Origin: Neckera pumila
Lineage: Eukaryota > Streptophyta > Bryopsida > Hypnales > Neckeraceae
DNA length: 64,000 nucleotides
Assembly (NCBI GenBank): GCA_963969595.1
Contig: OZ018414.1
Location: 16,537,660-16,601,659, forward strand
Direction: 5' to 3'
A model generated the notes under the pieces. That model was not told where the DNA came from, did not search any database, and saw nothing but the letters and a program-made list of their open reading frames with translations. The translations under genes were made by a program, and so were the position numbers. Every line of letters starts with the position of its first letter. Within the stretch, counting starts at the first letter, position 1. Shown here one piece after another: positions 1 through 11,900 of the stretch.

Positions 1-377
1 AAAATTACAAAAAAATTCCATTTAGAAATGAATTCTACAAGTTATTTTTTTCAAGAAGATGCTCTAATTGCCCGAAAAACAAGATTGTCCACAAGTTTCT
101 CATAACAAATCCAAATAGAACAAATAAAAGCTTTCCATGTAGACAAAAAAATAATCTATGAGAAAAATAAAGTTAAAAATTCAAATTTTTGAAATGTTTT
201 TTTGTTGCTCCCTCTTCCCTATTTTGAGCTTATTTGAGCATAACTTTTGTTTTCGGGCACCAATTGAAAAAAATTATATTTTCACAAAGCTTAATCAATT
301 GTCATGACAAAAATTGAGATCGTAGGTACCTGCCTCAAATTCCATTTGACCCCGAAGGGACATGGTCCTTTAGAGAT
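1..377. repeat. 3' part of an ACCCCTAAAG-family TIR element
   Basis: The end reads CCTTTAGAGAT followed by TA, a decayed version of the family terminus CTTTAGGGGT|TA. The inner sequence (AACTTTTGTTTTCGGGCACCA) matches the right parts of the copies at 44238-45160 and 55004-55925. The left end lies outside the window. No coding capacity is seen. Confidence 0.7.
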
Positions 378-421
378 TAAATCCTAAAAGGACGGACTTA
401 TGACTACTTTTCCAAAGTTTA

Positions 422-1345
422 AACCCTAAAGGTTAGAGACTATGTTTTCACCAAAAGCACTCCAAAACTGTCATTTCTACAAGTATCAAATTTCAGAAAA
501 AAAACACTTTTGGACACATATAACCGTAGGATCTTGTAGTAAACTTGTTTGAAAATATGTAGAAAAAATTTCAGAATTTTCAACCTTGTAGATTGCAAGA
601 TATTAGCATTTGAATTGACAAAAACCCTTTTTTTGACCCTTTGGAAATCCAGGCAGCTGCACTTCACAAGGTCACATTTAAATGAAAAAATGTCCAAAAT
701 GGTGTTTACTCCTCGGATTCACTCTTCAAAGCAAGTTGGATACATGCTTGAAAAAATTCAAATCAATTGGAATTGTACAACATACAGGAAAAAAATAGGT
801 TGTAGAAAGAAATAGAGAATGATTCAAAACACGAAACTGTTAAGAATTTAATTATGGAATAAAAAAAATTTCAATCCCAACGGTTGTAATTTTTCAATAA
901 ACAATATACATCCTATGTTTTTATTTTTTTCAAAGAATATTAAAAATTGAATTAAATAAAGGACTTCTAAGTTTATTTTAGAAAAGGGAATCCATAACTG
1001 CCCGCAAACTAGAACACCTTATAATTTTTATCTCATATACCAAAATGGAATAATTCAAAGCTTTACGCATCTATATAAATCTAAAGAACCAATTTCAAAT
1101 TTTCATTTTTTTAAAAAGTGATTTTTAGAATTTTTTTGAGCTGCCCGCTGACCGTTGAAAATAACATATCATCCAATAACTTTTTAACCATGTAGTCAAA
1201 AGTTTTGAAAATTGTTGGGCCTTAAAGCTACTCCTCGGGCACATGTTGTGTGAATTTTTCAAAGAATAAAAATAAAATTTCCATTTGTACTGAGCTGCCC
1301 AAAATCGCTATGTTGCCAAAAAACGCCGTTTGGTCCTTTAGGGGT
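422..1345 (-). mobile_element. ACCCCTAAAG-family TIR element, type I, ~924 bp
   Basis: The element starts AACCCTAAAGG after a TA and ends CCTTTAGGGGT before TA. It reads as the reverse complement of the copies at 2584-3511 and 46384-47309. It is non-coding, and the small ORFs in it are not conserved. The TA duplication suggests a Tc1/mariner-like or similar mobilising transposase. That is an inference, because no transposase of this family is visible. Confidence 0.8.
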
Positions 1346-2583
1346 TAAAGTCCTTCAATGTGTATGTTGACTATGCTCCCATTTATATATGAATGAAATT
1401 CTATATATATTTATTTTTGGAGATGTAATCATAGGTCTTCTATAAGTCATTATTCTTTTCAAATTCTTATTCCTAAACGAGGGTCCTATAATTATGTTGT
1501 CCACTTTTAACATAAAGCTTTCAGATTTTTTTATGATGATTTGAAATTGACAAAATTTTTTTGACAAAAAGGTTACAAGATTTCACATAAAAGACAAAGA
1601 TGTTTTTAAAATCTAAAAAATCTACAATAGGTGTGTATTATAGTGTAGAACATGATTGTGTAAATCTAATTTCTATAACATTCTCATCAAACTTTTGAAA
1701 CACGGATATAGGTTTCAATTTCAAACTACAATAAATGCACTTGTTCAAGAATTTTTTAAAGTTTTGAAGCAGAATAGAAACTAGGTTTCGGAAGTTTCAT
1801 TTGATAGTTTTTCTCAAGAGGAGTATAATCTATTTAGAATGTCAAAATCAAGTTTTGAGAGCAAAAGGTCAAAAGTGTCAAAATATACCAATAATGTTGG
1901 TATTCATATTTTAAAACATACCCGTGTGTTAGATAAAAAAACTACTAATTTGACTAGAACTTAATTCCATGATATGAATATACCAATAAGAAAATTGCAC
2001 AAAAAAATTAAAGAAAATTGTCATTTCTTAACCACATCCAAAATTTGTTATGCACTCATCAATAGTATGTTTTTTTGTCCCTTTAATGCAAGGTTTTTGC
2101 AAGATTAAGCATACAATGAATCATGATGAACAACAACCCATAAAGTGCCATGTATAATCCAACATCTTTTTTCAATGACTCCCCAAGGCTAATGCTTAAT
2201 ACAGAGTAATGTTATGCACACGTCTCTATTATCACATGATTTTATGTGCTACCGATAGCATAAAAAACTAGACCTAAAATCATCTAAATAAGTAGTTGAA
2301 TTTTGTCGTTATAATTAAGACATCTAAATTCTTGTCAAGTTTTATTGGAAGTCAAACAAGGATTCAAGATTCTCTAAGCATGCAAATTTTGGACATCAAA
2401 TGAATAAATTATGAATTTCCAAAGTACTGAAAAATAGGTGTATCCAAAATCAACTCTTCCATAAACAAAAGCTGTCATAGTAAGGCAAGAATCTTTACAT
2501 GTCCACTTAAGAATCTATAGGTGTAGGCACCTTATTACATGGACAAAGGTCTATTCCCACCTGGCCTTAAGGGGGTGATGTTA

Positions 2584-3511
2584 AACCCTAAAGGACCAAC
2601 ATGCTTTTTTGGGACGTATAGAATTTTTGGGCACGTATGTATGACTAGAGATTTCTATATTTTTGGCTGAAATTTTAAAAGAAGGTGGGGGCAAGGAATA
2701 TCTTTCATATGCACCAAATTTTATGACATTTGGAAATACGAGTCAAAAGTTATGGCCTAATACGTTACCTTTTTTCGTAATTGGGCAGTCCATGCAAATC
2801 AGAAAAAAATCACTTTTTTTGAATTTAAAAATTCAAAATTGGTTTTCTAGAGTTATATATAGGTAAAAGTCTTTTAATCATCCCATTTTGATCAATGAGT
2901 CAAAAGTTATGAGGATTCTAAGTTTGCGGGCAGTTATGGATTCTCTACTCTAAAATAAACTTTGAAGTCCATTATCTTATTCAATTTTCAAATATTTCTT
3001 GAAAAAAAAAAATCCTAGGATGTAGATTATTTATCACAACATTGCCACCATTGGGATTAGCATTTTTCAATTCCATAATGAAATTCTTGACAATTTTGTA
3101 TTTTGAATCATTCTCTACTACTATCTACTTACTATTTTTTTTCCTATATGTTGTACAATTCTAAATGAAGTGAAATTTTCCAAGCATGTAGCCAACTTGT
3201 CTAGGAAAAAAAATCCAAATAAGCACCATCATTTTGGAATTTTTTCATTGAAAAGTGAGCTTGTGAAGTGCTATTGCCCAGTTTTCCGCAAGGCCCCAAA
3301 AATGGTTTTAGTGAATTTGAATGCTTATATCTTGCAATCCACGCAGTGGAAATTCCCGAAATTTTTATCATGTGTTCTCAAGTCACCATACTACAAGATT
3401 CTATGGTTACATGTGTCAAAAGAAGTTTTTTTTCAAAAATTGGGTACTTCTACTAAAAATGGCAGTTTTCGAGCGTTTTTGGTGAAAACATAGTCATGGA
3501 ACTTTAGGGGT
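2584..3511 (+). mobile_element. ACCCCTAAAG-family TIR element, type I, ~928 bp
   Basis: It is bounded by TA|AACCCTAAAGGACCAA on the left and AACTTTAGGGGT|TA on the right. It is colinear with the copy at 46384-47309 over its whole length. No protein domain is recognisable inside. The region 3512-3930 after it is AT-rich DNA in which I see nothing specific. Confidence 0.85.
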
Positions 3512-3939
3512 TAAGGTATTAAACGAGTTGTAAATTGTAGTGCATTCTTACATGAGTGCTTAGCTGTCGCACCGAACCTACATGGTAGCTAAGATTGCAT
3601 GGACTTGACAGTACTCCTACAGCCATTAATCATTTCTTTTGTTGGCCTAGTATTGCAAAAGTAGTGCATAATAAGTGATTGGCTATCTTTTGAAAATGAA
3701 GATTTCAGCATTTTTCAGCCATTCTTTTGTAATAGAGCTCTGGACAACCGAGTACATAAGAGCAATGGCTACTGAAGGTAGAAATTAGTGGGATTTGATG
3801 TGAGAAACTCAAGAATATTGAAGTTTTTCAACAACCACCTCAAACTAATTTGAAAGTGATTATTGATGTGAGTTTTGGAAGATGTGTAGGCAATCTCTTT
3901 ATAGAAGTGGAGTGATGGAAGGTAGAACAACCCATGTGG

Positions 3940-4435
3940 GATATGTAAATTAGGATTAGTAGAAGCTCAACCGTTCATACTTCGTTTAGTTAAAAGCAGA
4001 AACTGTGTTAAAATGAGAACTTCAAACTTCATTTATGTATAGTAGAATGATTTTTTTAAAGAAACTTTGAACTAAAAAAAGGTGGTAAATCAATCTACCT
4101 TTCATCTCCAAAAAATCCGTTTGAGATTTTGAGCATCCAATCAAAAGTTATGAACAAAATTTGGAGCGGGGTTGGAAAGGGACATTTTTTTATACATTTT
4201 TAAACATCCTCTTTGTATTTGGTCCCTAACTTTTGAATGGAGGCTTGAAATCTCAAACGTATTTTTGGAGATAAAAGTTAGGTTGATTTACCAACTTTTC
4301 TAAGTTCAAAGTTTCTTGGAAAAAATTATTCTACTATGCATAAATGAAGTCTGAAGATTTACATTAAACAAAATTCCTGCGTTTTGACAATGAGTGGTCA
4401 AGCTCTCATCTTCAAATTGTCCCATACCTTTTGAG
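3940..4435. repeat. Foldback (long inverted repeat) element
   Basis: The two arms of about 240 bp are reverse complements with only a short spacer near 4190. The left arm carries the phrase ATCAAAAGTTATGAACAAAATTTGG and the right arm its inverse, and both carry the shared block TTTTTGGAGATRAAA. Related hairpins lie at 39930-40540 and 58575-59085, and a half copy lies near 21000-21330. A transcript would fold into a near-complete hairpin. I see nothing coding. Confidence 0.8.
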
Positions 4436-4439
4436 GGTT

Positions 4440-5780
4440 CGTGATGGTCAATGGATTTCATTATAAAAATGATCTCTCCACCCATTGTTTAGAGGACAAG
4501 GATTGACATTGAATTGCATAGAAATCTTTTCCAATATTTGGATTTTCTTTACAATCAATTTTCCTTTGATTTGGCAAGGTGGCTTGTTAATTTTAAAAAT
4601 TTCAGAGTTTGAAATTTTGATTAATTTTTGTCAAGTGTGACCTCTAGCTATGGTAATTGGATGTACAGTACAAGGGGCTTGAGGTCCCCTCTGAACGGCT
4701 GAAGAAAGTAACTTACGAGCCCTGTGAAAACTGCACCTAATTAAAAAAACAATTACAGCAGTTCCAAACCTGAACTCCCATTAAAAAAGATTATTTCCTT
4801 CTCTTGTGCAGGTTTTATCTTTTAACACCTGCAGTTTGCAAATGCCAGGTGGGAAATGACCTCAAGCTCATTAAAACTTTTCTATTAGAGCATTTGTTCG
4901 CTTTGCATACATGAAAAGGTACTACCGTATCGTCCTCAGGTAAAGGAATATATGTGAGAAATACAGCAAGCAGGTAACATTTAGATCTCAGCAATGCAAA
5001 CTGCTAAAATAAGATAGATACAAAACTTTGAGGACGTATTCTATCTCCTATGCTGACCTCTGAAACCACAATTGAGGAGTTGGCCTTCAACAAGCAAGTT
5101 GGGTGTAAGTATCACTAGGTTAAATGTCTATGGATCTCATGTTTAAATGGAAATGGGATGATCTAGTATCACTAATTTTGAGGTGGCAAAAGAAACTCAC
5201 ATAGTGATAAAATTTGATTCTCAACAGATTTAGCTGCTGTGTGTACCCACAGTGATCTCTCCATAGCAATATTGTGATCTCCCTAAGCTCACTCCTTACA
5301 TGTTGGTTAAACGTCTGAAAGTGACGCAAATGGCATGATCCTCTACCTTCTATTGTTTTGCACACCTGCTCTGCTTGGTATAATATCATTGGCCTCAGCA
5401 GTCGACAAACTAGTTCAGTCCATGTGGACACTGGAATGTACCCAATACCTGTTGCCAACCTAATTCAGATGGTCGACAATGCGCGCCCACTCAAAAGTCT
5501 GAGATTGCATGCCGTGCTACCTGGCAGCTACAAGTTCAAGTATGTCTACAAAATATCAAATTTTGAAGAGCAATGAATGCTGGCATTTATTCCAAGTAAC
5601 GAGTGAAATCTTTGAATGATTTCTACGTTGGAAATATCACACGAGTAACTGACCTCTTGAATGTGAAGCTTCGTCGAGCTAAGAAAGAATTCTATTCAGA
5701 AGACCCAATACAGCAACGTTCAAAGAGGACGTAGAAATTCTTCGGCTGCAGCATGTTTGCTCCAATCCATTAGAAGGCTA
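4440..5780. other. Intergenic stretch downstream of the acyl carrier protein gene
   Basis: This has a more mixed base composition than the flanking repeats. Short open stretches exist on both strands at 5120-5576, but none shows a family I recognise. The part nearest 5819 must hold the 3' UTR and polyadenylation region of the minus-strand acyl carrier protein gene. An unrecognised old exon or gene fragment at 5340-5540 cannot be excluded. Confidence 0.4.
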
Positions 5781-5819
5781 ACAATTGAGTAAATTGACAA
5801 GAGTAAGAGGGATAAAAAT

Positions 5820-6538
5820 CTACTTGGCCCGCGGGTGCGAGGCAATGAACTCGATCAAATCCCTTGTGGACTTAATTTTATCAGCTTCCGCATCCGGAAT
5901 CTCCAACGCGAATTCCCCCTCAATTGCCATCACAATCTCCACTTCATCTAAATTGTCGAGGCCTAAATCCTGTTTGAAGCTCGCCGACTCTGATACCTGG
6001 TGCAGATGATCACTCAGATGTTCAGCTAGTGTTCATCCCCATAATCAGTATGTAACTACTGTCGACGAATTGATTTTCGAACACAGAACCGATAAAACTT
6101 TGAACCTTCATAACTTTTGCATACAGTATCCAAATGAAGCATTCTTTGGTGCACTCGAAACAAATTAAACAATACGAACATCAATAGAAAGTTGACGAGT
6201 TTAGTAACAATAGGAATTATGCTCGTCGGCCCTGTGTTACGGCATTGTCCACCCTCACATTGCCTGCTTCCAAACAAGCTCCCATTGCGAAACCCTAAAT
6301 TGCTACAGAAACAGCAACACGAACGTACCTTGGCTGGATCCACTTTGGCGTTACTCTTGAGCACTGAGAGGACGCGATCCACGACCTGCGAACGATCGAG
6401 GTACGTCCCATGAGCGTACAATTCCGCTTCACCGGACATGGCTCGAAGGACACCCCATGTGGAGCCGGGCTGCACTCTCAAGTGCTGCAGAAGAGCTCCG
6501 TGAAGCGTCCGCAGCGACGAGGGTCTCGCAGCTTGCAT
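5820..6538 (-). CDS. Mitochondrial acyl carrier protein, two exons, Asn at the phosphopantetheine site
   Basis: Exon 1 is 6538-6329 (70 codons) and exon 2 is 5996-5820, giving 128 aa. The 332-bp intron has GTACGT donor and CACCAG acceptor, both in phase 0. Residues 1-45 are Arg-rich with a mitochondrial presequence look. The ACP fold follows, with DRVLSVLKSN, KVDPAK, DLGLD, VEIVMAIEGEF and EIPDAEADKI, ending SHPRAK as in plant mtACPs. The family carries acyl chains for mitochondrial fatty acid and lipoate synthesis on a Ser-linked 4'-phosphopantetheine, and also serves as a complex I (SDAP) and Fe-S assembly subunit. Here the DSL motif reads DNL: Asn85, codon AAT at 5954-5952. If that is right the protein could not be acylated and would have a structural role only; this is inference. 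Length, splice sites and frame are otherwise normal, so it does not look like a pseudogene. The ATG at 6538 gives the usual length. Confidence 0.93.
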
Positions 6539-6720
6539 CGTAACGTATTTGGAATAAACCCTAATGAGAGCTCACAGCAAACGGTACAACACAACTGAGA
6601 TTGATCGCGGAAATGGCCCCTAGAAACAGAGCCTCGACACGGAAAACCGAAACTAGGGCTTGGAGCTCTGGTTACACGGTCATGGGTTCTCTTCGGCGTA
6701 CTACCGGAGTCCATTACGGT
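6539..6720 (-). promoter_or_regulatory. 5' flank of the mtACP gene with telobox
   Basis: AAACCCTAA occurs at 6556-6564, about 20 bp upstream of the start codon and within the likely 5' UTR. In plants the telobox is common in promoters of translation and organelle-biogenesis genes. The GC-richer stretch to 6720 is probably the core promoter. No TATA box was confidently placed. Confidence 0.5.
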
Positions 6721-7764
6721 TATAGGTGCAAAGTTTCCCCCATCATTTCTCCATTTTTAATCTGCGTAACAATATCATACTCCGTTTCAATAGTACCATA
6801 CGTTAGGGTCAGATTCATTAGACCCCATACTAGATCATTTCTTTGGAGGTTGAATAATCTTTCATTAAAGGATTTAGAATTTTTGGAATTTCTTTTTACA
6901 AGATTTGGAATATTTCATGATCTTTAGCAAACAGGATCCTCACCATGGCTTTTTTTTCCGGACTTGCCTCCTATGAGGTCGTTTTTTTGCACATCAGAGG
7001 TCAATTTTTGAAGAGATGAAGCCAAAGTAGTGATAGGTCTTGACAGATTTGGCGAACTTTCGCCAAAAATAAAGGCCCTAGTCCTCATAGCTTTATTGCG
7101 AGTCCCGAAAGCTTTACCAAATCTTTTGTGACCTTTAGCAATAAGATTCTTACAACTTAACTTAGTAAATTAGTAAAAAGATTAGTAAGGTTTCAATTCC
7201 ATTCAATATATATAGTCTCTCTTCAAAGGGGAGAGGGAGGAGGGGAAAGAATAAGCTTATGTATTCCATGGGTTTCTTACATTTATAAAATAATCGTCTT
7301 CATATGTATATTATTTTTCATTTTTCATTATTCATCAAGGTTTTGGGGGAATTCAATTTATTTTCATTCATATTTTCTACACTACTCAATTATGGCACGT
7401 TATAATTTCTGAAAATTTCATTACATGTCATATTTAATTATATTTGAAATTAATTTTTTACAAATCTGATCCAAGCATAGGGTACATATTTTTAACCCTT
7501 AATAAAAATTTCATACAATTTCATACTCCATTTCATAGAAACTTACGTATTTTTAACTAGGACGTTGATGATTTTGTAACATTTGCACTATTTTATGCAC
7601 ACTTTCAAAAGCCTGGATAGCTTCCAATAGACTTTTTATTCATGAGGACCTGCATTGTGGTTGTTATTATCCATTCAGTCAAATGTTGAGCTGAAACACA
7701 TAAAAAACGTCTGGGGTGATGGGAAACCATAATTTCATATTCGCACATCATAGACAGTTCTTTA
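6721..7764. other. AT-rich intergenic DNA
   Basis: No gene, RNA or well-bounded repeat was recognised here. A purine-rich run (GGGGAGAGGGAGGAGGGGAA) sits near 7228. The stretch separates the mtACP promoter from the TIR element that starts at 7765. Confidence 0.4.
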
Positions 7765-8492
7765 ACCCAGAAACGCCGAGGGCGCCATTTTGTGGCGTTT
7801 GGACGAACAGAAAGTGAACTACACGGAAGCTACAAGTGCTTTTTCATCCGCTTTTTGCTTGTGCACCTTGAATAGTGGGTTAGGAATAGTTTCCAATTGA
7901 CTTTGCAATCATCACAGCCTTTGTCTTCATGTGAGAGAGAACCAAAGAAAAAAAACGGGAGGCAAAATTTGCCATTTTAGTGTATTTTGCTCCTTTCTCA
8001 AAATCAGAAATTTCTCCTTGAAAATGATGTTTTGGGAGTTTGAGCCCAACTAACGGAACAAAGGTGAGCTACTCTAGTTTCTACTCCAATTGGAATTTTG
8101 GAAAAATTTGCAAAATTGAATATTTTATAGGAGTTTGAAGTTTGCATGAATTTTTAATGTCTTTTATATTCTAATTATAGATGTACATGGTAAATAATTT
8201 TAGACCATGATGTTCGTCCCTATAATCTGCACCCACGGTGAAATTCTTATATTTTTTGAACTAATTTTCTATTTGATATGAATTTTTCTTCACTTTTCAT
8301 TCAAAAATTCTTATAAAAATCAGTTTTTTTTTTTAAATTCTGAAAATTTTGTGAGGTGAAGAGGAAATGTACTCTCATCTGTGAAAAATAAACACAAAAA
8401 GCTTCAAGCATTCCTTGTTGGAAATCGGCAACAAACTGATTGCTCAGTTGTGAGGCTTTGAGCCTGCGGTCATAGGCTCGTCGTTTCTGGGT
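7765..8492. mobile_element. TIR element with ACCCAGAAACG ends, 728 bp
   Basis: The left end is TA|ACCCAGAAACGCCGAG and the right end is CTCGTCGTTTCTGGGT|TA. The inverted repeats are about 16 bp with one mismatch, flanked by a TA duplication. The termini resemble the ACCCCTAAAG family (TA target, ACCC start), which suggests a related mobilisation system. The interior shows no credible ORF. Confidence 0.8.
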
Positions 8493-8991
8493 TAAATGTG
8501 ACAATTGTCACTCACGATTTAGTAATGGGCTCGTATACTCTGTCATGTGATTTTTGGCCTTCAAATCTGAGAAAAATCACCACGACATTCGTTAGTATGA
8601 ATAACTTAGAACACCAGATTGCAATACACTGGTAGCCTGTTTCACCATAAAAATTTACAGTTGATTTCCGAGGTGGAAAAATAATTTATATACAACAGAA
8701 ATTGTGTGTCTGGACCCATACAAGGGTCAATCGCTACCTAATCAAAAGAATCGTATTTTTGGTAAGTTTCTGGGAGGGCTACTGTCGCTGTAAAAGGCTA
8801 ACCTTCATCCCGTGAGACACTTGTTCAGTAGCATCTCGAATAATTTTAGGTAACTGTAACAAATGGTAGGTACGACTCCTTTGGTAATCACTACATAAAT
8901 TACAATTGCCTGGTGGAGTGATCTACACTAAATTAATGAGTAGAGCGAAGACATTCACTCATTTCAACGAAACTGTGAGTAGCCCATGCTC

Positions 8992-11900
8992 TCATGAACC
9001 GCACAACATTCCATAGATCATCAAGGTAATGCCAAACTGTGGACTTGTTCGTAGAACACGTAAGAGGCTGCCTTTGAAAAGAGCCTGGGGTCCCTCCTTA
9101 GATACAATATCCTGCATACACTCCCACCAGTCGGTGTATTGCGTCTCTCCAGGCGAAGGTTCTTTCTGCATTGACACATTAGCAAACGGTAGTTGGTCAG
9201 TTATCACAAAAACAAAAGAAATCAGTGTCAAGAATGGAAATAAATACTCCCATTCCTTGCAAAAAGAGTCTACAAAACAATCTAAGGAAGAGAATACAAA
9301 AAACTGCTCCAAGGTAACAGGTCTAATCCGGTCTCCTATACCCACAGCTACTCATCAATTCATGCACTTACTTAGCCTACAAATTTAGCAAGTTGGGTGA
9401 ATGCATGACTTGGATAAATGTCTATGACTACTGATCTTTCAAAATATATGAGATTGTCTACTATCCCTTCATTTGTGGTCTACAATTTCATAAGATATTC
9501 ATACATAGTGACGGAAATTTAATTTCAAGAGAGATTAGTTCTCGTACCCAAAGATCGCTCTACTGCACCAACTTTGGGTAAAAATGACACCCCTAAATAT
9601 GTTAAAATGTTCAAAGCAACGCAAATAGTATCCTCTACCTTTTCATGCTTTCTCAACTGGAAAAATTGTACCAGAGTAAACAGTCTACTGACAAAGAACC
9701 GGTACTGAGCGTAGAGAGGTGAACTACATACCTGAAGCCGAGTTTTAATAATGTCCATGGGAGTGACCAACACGGTGGCAGGTATAGCAGCGATAGCTCC
9801 AGCAAGAAAACTCTGATCCGGGTAGAGTCCACGGAGGAGCGTGTAAATAGCGAAAAAGATCGCTGAGCTAGGCACATCACGGGCTAGGGTAACACCAGCA
9901 CCATCATAAAGACCTTTTACTCCGAGCTCTTTAACAATAGTCCACAATTCCTTTTTCGGCGCCCCATCTTTCTGAGTCTGAAGTCGAACTTTCACGATCT
10001 CCATGGGATTCGTGAATACCACCTGCATTGCAGCAAATACTTAATTTGACATAAAATAAGATAACTTGTAAGTAATACAAGGGTCATCTTACACCAAATC
10101 CGAACATGAAATCACGAATGAAGTCATTAACAAAATGTGGATGTGACATTGATTGTAAACTAGGGCGTTGATGTATACCTGGGATGCACCGCCTCCTCCT
10201 CCAGCTATGAATTCCAATGCCCACACGCGTGCACCAGGCATCATCGCCTCAAGACTACTCAATAGCGCCTCGTTCACTGTCAGTTTCATGGCCTGACAGA
10301 GCATCCAAGATATTAAAGGTCAGTAACAGTGCATGGCATACACAATTGCTAAACTCCTCTTTACATTCTACAGACTCTCAAGCGGCTAGCAGAATGCATC
10401 ATCAGAAAATTGCAGGGACCACAAGCCTCCGGCATCATACCGTCGTGTTTGTGGTATATAAGATCAACATAATTTCTACAATAAGACACCCAAAGCAGAC
10501 AAGCTTAAGAGGAAGAGAAGTTCGACAAAACTCTAATACCTTCTCTGGGGCTATGCCTAAGAGCTGGGGCACCAGACCACTGTACAAGGATGCTGGTCCT
10601 TCCTTGGTAACAAGCTGCTTGAAGCAGTCGATTTCATCTTTGTATTGGGGGTTCTCATCTTCCTGTGAGGCGCAAGAGAAAAAGATTCTAGTTACAAAAT
10701 TTTATAATTCCACTTAACAATTGACATGTCTGCCAAGCCGAGTGCATAAAGTAAAGCATTCCTAGACGCAGAAGTACTACACTGCACGAATGAATGTGAT
10801 TACACGGTCACGCACACACCAATCCAATAAAACGTTGAGCTCTTATCACTTTTGCATATGGTATCCAAATAACGCAATCTTTGGTGCGTTGGGATCCCTT
10901 TGAATCTGCTAACAAAAATATAAAAGCCTGAAAATCCTAATGGTTGAAAATACGTTCAGCGCAAGTGCCGCAATTAGGTGTGGTAACATTAAAAGAGGTC
11001 CGAGTGAATTGGGATGCATACCATGTTCTGGGCTTGCATTCGAGTCTTGATGGTGTCCAAGGGATACACGGCTGTTGCCCCAATGGCACCAGCCACTCCT
11101 CCGCCTCCCAAGTGTTCTGCTATTCTAGCCAACAAAGTTGAGCCAGGGAGAGCAGAATGTTGCAAAACCGTCAGGGACGTTGAAACGACGTTAGTGCCCC
11201 CCGAGGATGCCACCGCACGACTAGCTGCAGACGCTGCCCCAGCAACAGACCCGGCCACTGCCACCGCCACTGACGCAGCCACAGCCTTCTTCACCGGTGA
11301 TTTTGGTAACGGAGCTATCTCTTTTTGTATTTGCTTCCAAGCATAGAATGGATCATCTTCCATACTCTGCAACATTGCGGGTGAAATGCACCCTACTTCT
11401 GCTGTTGCACCCTCGTATCCCATCTCCTTCTCTATTTGTCTCCATGCATAAAAAGAATCATCTTCCATGCCCCGCACCAGATTTACACAGACAACCTCTT
11501 GTACATTTCCGACCCCTATCTCCTTTTGAACTTGTTTCCAAGCATAGAAAGGATCTTCTGATCCAACATCCTGCACCAATACAACAAAACCCTCAACTTC
11601 TTGTGTTGATAGTGCTGCAAGTTAAAGGATATTCTTTCTCTCACTATTAACCCTGTCAGGACCAAAAAGCCATATTTAGCCCCGTGTTTTCTAATCAATT
11701 TTCAGGAAATATATAAGGATTTTTATTGTTACAAAAATTGATCTTTTTAAACCCAACACAAGCTATTCTCTTCACCCAGTCTAGTGATATGTATTTGTCT
11801 CTATTTATATTACACTTTCTATGATATGAACCAATCAAAATGGTGATTTTAAAACCATGAAACCTTGGTCCTTAAAAGGTTAAAAATTTAACCAATATGT

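Noticed and set aside
6478..6927. ORFs upstream of the mtACP gene on both strands
   Set aside because: They lie in the promoter and 5' leader, with no recognisable domain.
9029..9388. 119-codon plus-strand ORF
   Set aside because: It is antisense to the last coding exon of the carrier gene, whose minus-strand frame has strong family motifs.
11297..11650. 117-codon plus-strand ORF
   Set aside because: Antisense shadow of the FYAWK-repeat exon. The repeats produce the apparent openness.
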